Below, piece by piece: positions 63,862 through 64,000 of a stretch of 64,000 bases of DNA. Position 1 is the first letter of the stretch. Every line of letters begins with the position of its first letter. The notes under the pieces were generated by a model, which had not been told where the DNA came from, made no database searches, and saw only the letters and a program-made list of their open reading frames with translations. Source of the DNA: Natronomonas pharaonis DSM 2160 (GTDB lineage: Archaea > Halobacteriota > Halobacteria > Halobacteriales > Haloarculaceae). The translations under genes and the position numbers were made by a program. The DNA lies in NCBI RefSeq assembly GCF_000026045.1, contig NC_007426.1:1-64000 (forward strand). Direction: 5' to 3'.

Positions 63862-64000
63862 ATGGGACTGGAGGAGGACGCCCTTGAGTATCATCGTACC
63901 GACCCGCCGGGCAAGCTCGAGATTTCGACGACGAAGCCGACAAACACCCAGCGAGACCTCTCGTTAGCGTATTCACCGGGAGTGGCAGCCCCCTGTTCGG
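63862..64000 (+). CDS. Malic enzyme, N-terminal fragment (truncated by window end)
   Basis: The first 46 codons read MGLEEDALEYHRTDPPGKLE and continue with TTKPTNTQRDLSLAYSPGVAAPC. This is the conserved N-terminus of malic enzyme (oxaloacetate-decarboxylating malate dehydrogenase, NADP type; MaeB family), which converts malate to pyruvate and CO2. The gene runs past the window, so the catalytic domain and any C-terminal phosphotransacetylase-like domain are not seen. Confidence 0.88.
   Translation, partial: MGLEEDALEYHRTDPPGKLEISTTKPTNTQRDLSLAYSPGVAAPCS

Noticed and set aside
1-64000. CRISPR arrays, insertion sequences, rRNA, provirus
   Set aside because: No regularly spaced repeats, transposase motifs, terminal inverted repeats with target duplications, rRNA sequences or phage structural genes were seen by reading.

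Overview
The window is a dense, GC-rich archaeal core-genome segment. Archaeal RNA polymerase subunits (H, B'', B', A', A''), ribosomal protein L40e, an EF-2, the SRP54 GTPase and highly acidic proteins identify a haloarchaeon (class Halobacteria). Halocyanin, HalX and HemAT families, the sampylation enzymes and several Halobacteria-restricted families agree. Gene order and GC content resemble Natronomonas, but the genus is a guess. No rRNA, CRISPR array, insertion sequence or provirus is visible, and no gene-free stretch exceeds about 220 bases.

Layout. 1-9.5 kb: an HNH-type zinc protein, tRNA-Val(UAC), a DUF192 protein, an ABC exporter, a RimK-like ligase, Hsp20, type II GAPDH, an M29-like aminopeptidase, a zinc-ribbon protein and two tandem PIMT genes. 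9.5-14.9 kb: an anchored regulatory-domain protein, a CrcB pair, a HalX response regulator, an S2P-CBS protease, an enoyl-CoA hydratase, a UspA protein and MsrA. 15-19.3 kb: two APC amino-acid permeases, one fused to two Usp domains, with a free UspA. 19.4-26.4 kb: MsrB, a halocyanin, the sampylation E1 UbaA, NadE, another UspA, the HemAT oxygen sensor, a JAMM desampylase and a BtuF-like protein. 26.5-35.9 kb: ArgS, Taw1 (wyosine tRNA modification), RbkR-RibB (riboflavin), GlnA with a divergent Lrp, HisH, and a three-gene operon DUF5786-DUF99(Endo dU)-uracil-DNA glycosylase. 36-47 kb: a large GAF/PAS histidine kinase, an MBL hydrolase, L40e with divergent SRP54, a CARDB-MacB-type ABC operon, a lone dihydrolipoamide dehydrogenase and prephenate dehydratase. 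47.2-63.7 kb: the RNAP operon rpoH-rpoB''-rpoB'-rpoA'-rpoA''-nusA, then rps12-rps7 and fusA, interrupted by an antisense CDF transporter and by a PQQ-type sugar dehydrogenase with a DUF5781 metallopeptidase. The window ends inside a malic enzyme gene.

The strongest unusual features are a 492-residue LAGLIDADG intein in RpoA'' and an insertion of about 110 residues in the RpoA' clamp region. Others are the candidate deaminated-base repair operon and a perfect 9-bp hairpin just upstream of the RNAP promoter. Genes are tightly packed: co-directional genes overlap by ATGA/GTGA or 8-14 nt, and several convergent pairs abut or share stop codons. Many starts lie 26-30 nt downstream of a TATA-like element, which suggests leaderless transcripts.
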